14,807 nucleotides of DNA from an uncultured Rhodanobacteraceae bacterium (GTDB lineage: Bacteria; Pseudomonadota; Gammaproteobacteria; Xanthomonadales; SZUA-5), in NCBI GenBank assembly GCA_937928755.1, contig CALEZI010000091.1, forward strand, positions 1 to 14,807, read 5' to 3'. How positions within the stretch are numbered: the stretch's first letter is position 1; each line of letters begins with the position of its first letter. Below, piece by piece: positions 13,934 through 14,807 of this stretch. Below the pieces are notes generated by a model, which saw only the letters and a list, made by a program, of their open reading frames with translations, did not search any database and had not been told where the DNA came from. The position numbers were made by a program, and so were the translations under genes.

Positions 13934-14629
13934 ATGCGCATAGCCCTCGCCATCGCCGCCCTGAGCTTGACACTCGCGGGTTCAATCGATGCCAAAGACA
14001 CGACTCAGGCCGCCGTCGACAAGGCGACTGACGTGGCCAAGGACGTCGCCAAAGACAAGGCTGCCGGCGTCGCCAAAGACGTCGCCAAGGATGCGAAGAG
14101 TCAGGCCACCGACATGGCCAAGGACAAGGCGGCTGGCGTGGCCAAGGATGTCGCCAAGGACAAGACCAAGGATCTGACCAAGGACGCGACCGCCAAGGCC
14201 ACCGACATGGCCAAGGACAAGGCGACGGACATGGCGAAGGACAAGGCCACCGGCATGGCCAAGGATGCCGCCAAGGACAAGACCAAGGATTTGACCAAGG
14301 ACGCGACGGCAAAAGCCACCGACATGGCCAAGGACAAGGCGACGGAAATGGCGAAAGACAAGGCCAGCGGCATGGCCAAGGATGTCGCCAAGGACAAGAC
14401 CAAGGATTTGACCAAGGACGCGACGGCAAAAGCCACCGACATGGCCAAGGACAAGGCGACGGACATGGCGAAGGACAAAGCCACCGGCATGGCCAAGGAC
14501 GTCGCCAAGGACAAGACCAAGGACCTGACCAAGGATGTGACCAAGCAGGCGACCGACAAGGCCAAGGATGTCGCCACCGACAAGGCCACCGAAGTCGCCA
14601 AGGACGTGGTCAAGAAAGACAAGAAGTAG
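13934..14629 (+). CDS. Periplasmic LEA-like Lys/Asp/Ala repeat protein
   Basis: A 231-residue protein of unknown function. Residues 1-20 are a signal peptide (MRIALAIAALSLTLAGSIDA). The mature part uses only K, D, A, T, M, V, G, L, S, Q and E. It has no aromatic, His, Cys, Pro, Asn or Arg residue. It is built from ATDMAKDK-type octads in a 39-residue unit repeated at 77-115, 116-154 and 155-193, with a partial fourth. Ala/Met/Leu/Val recur every 3-4 residues between Lys-Asp pairs, so a long, highly charged helix is predicted. Composition resembles group 3 LEA and apolipoprotein-like helices, which protect proteins or membranes during drying or freezing; this role is inference from composition only. 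ATG 13934 follows GGAG seven bases upstream. It is a single gene between REP arrays. Confidence 0.82.
   Translation: MRIALAIAALSLTLAGSIDAKDTTQAAVDKATDVAKDVAKDKAAGVAKDVAKDAKSQATDMAKDKAAGVAKDVAKDKTKDLTKDATAKATDMAKDKATDMAKDKATGMAKDAAKDKTKDLTKDATAKATDMAKDKATEMAKDKASGMAKDVAKDKTKDLTKDATAKATDMAKDKATDMAKDKATGMAKDVAKDKTKDLTKDVTKQATDKAKDVATDKATEVAKDVVKKDKK
14162..14539 (+). repeat. 117-bp tandem repeat inside the LEA-like gene
   Basis: Units start at 14162, 14279 and 14396 with a partial one from 14513, all exactly 117 bp apart (39 codons). Units differ by a few bases, for example TDM/TEM and TGM/SGM. Gain or loss of units keeps the reading frame, so protein length can vary between strains. Confidence 0.85.
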
Positions 14630-14649
14630 GGTTCGCGCGGCGCGCTGCC

Positions 14650-14807
14650 GCAGGAGCGGGTTCATCCCGCGAGCTTCTGCTACTTGTGGGAGCGGGTTTA
14701 TCCCGCGAGCTTCTGATACTTGTGGGAGCGGGTTTATCCCGCGAGCTTCTGATACTTGTGGGAGCGGGTTTATCCCGCGAGCTTCTGATACTTGTGGGAG
14801 CGGGTTT
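14650..14807 (+). repeat. Tandem REP array, 36-bp period, running off the window
   Basis: Units start at 14650, 14686, 14722 and 14758, with a fifth cut by the window end at 14794. Units 2-4 are identical; unit 1 differs at a few bases. Each carries the hairpin GCGGG-TTTAT-CCCGC followed by GAGCTTCTGATACTT. The first hairpin, at 14656-14670, may end transcription of the LEA-like gene. The units abut, with no spacers, so this is not a CRISPR. Confidence 0.85.

Noticed and set aside
13982..14665. Long minus-strand frames opposite the LEA-like gene
   Set aside because: The repeats lack stop triplets in several frames, so all stay open. The plus frame has a start, ribosome binding site and signal peptide; these do not.
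14650..14807. Possible CRISPR array because of the 36-bp period
   Set aside because: The whole 36 bp repeats without unique spacers, and the unit is a REP hairpin. No cas gene is present.

Overview
The window looks like chromosomal DNA of a high-G+C gammaproteobacterium, most likely from the Xanthomonadales (Rhodanobacteraceae/Lysobacteraceae). The reasons are GC-rich third codon positions, a DUF4124-type small exported protein, a CTACAAT-like -10 element, and intergenic REP palindromes of the GTAG and GGGAGCGGG kinds. This placement is an inference. I see no rRNA or tRNA gene, transposase, phage gene or CRISPR array.

Layout, left to right. Positions 1-178 hold REP palindromes. Position 179-1990 (minus) is an exported class C beta-lactamase-fold serine hydrolase with C-terminal TPRs. 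Diverging from it is a small exported DUF4124-like protein (2085-2594, plus), then a lipoprotein alkyl sulfatase of the metallo-beta-lactamase fold (2708-4666, plus). The convergent gap 4667-4873 has two copies of an 18-bp palindrome in inverted orientation and a strong GC hairpin. Then come three minus-strand genes: an RcnB-family exported protein with a long Gly/Asn/Gln/Arg-rich region (4874-5803), a Tat-exported BBE-type FAD oxidoreductase (6003-7493), and a giant membrane-anchored alpha-2-macroglobulin with an intact thioester motif (7781-13588). The gap between the last two has three more copies of the 18-bp palindrome and a 72-bp tract that is almost pure C/A. On the right, a periplasmic LEA-like Lys/Asp/Ala repeat protein (13934-14629, plus) lies between two tandem REP arrays of 34-bp and 36-bp period.

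All seven genes encode exported or membrane-anchored proteins, so the region is a set of envelope functions: hydrolysis, sulfate-ester cleavage, flavin oxidation, protease trapping and possible stress protection. They do not form one obvious pathway. Spacing and strand changes suggest mostly single-gene transcription units. The most notable features are the lineage-type repeats (three palindrome families in 15 kb), the LEA-like protein built on a 117-bp tandem repeat, the 18-bp palindromes bracketing the rcnB-like/oxidoreductase pair, and an alpha-2-macroglobulin without its usual pbpC neighbour.
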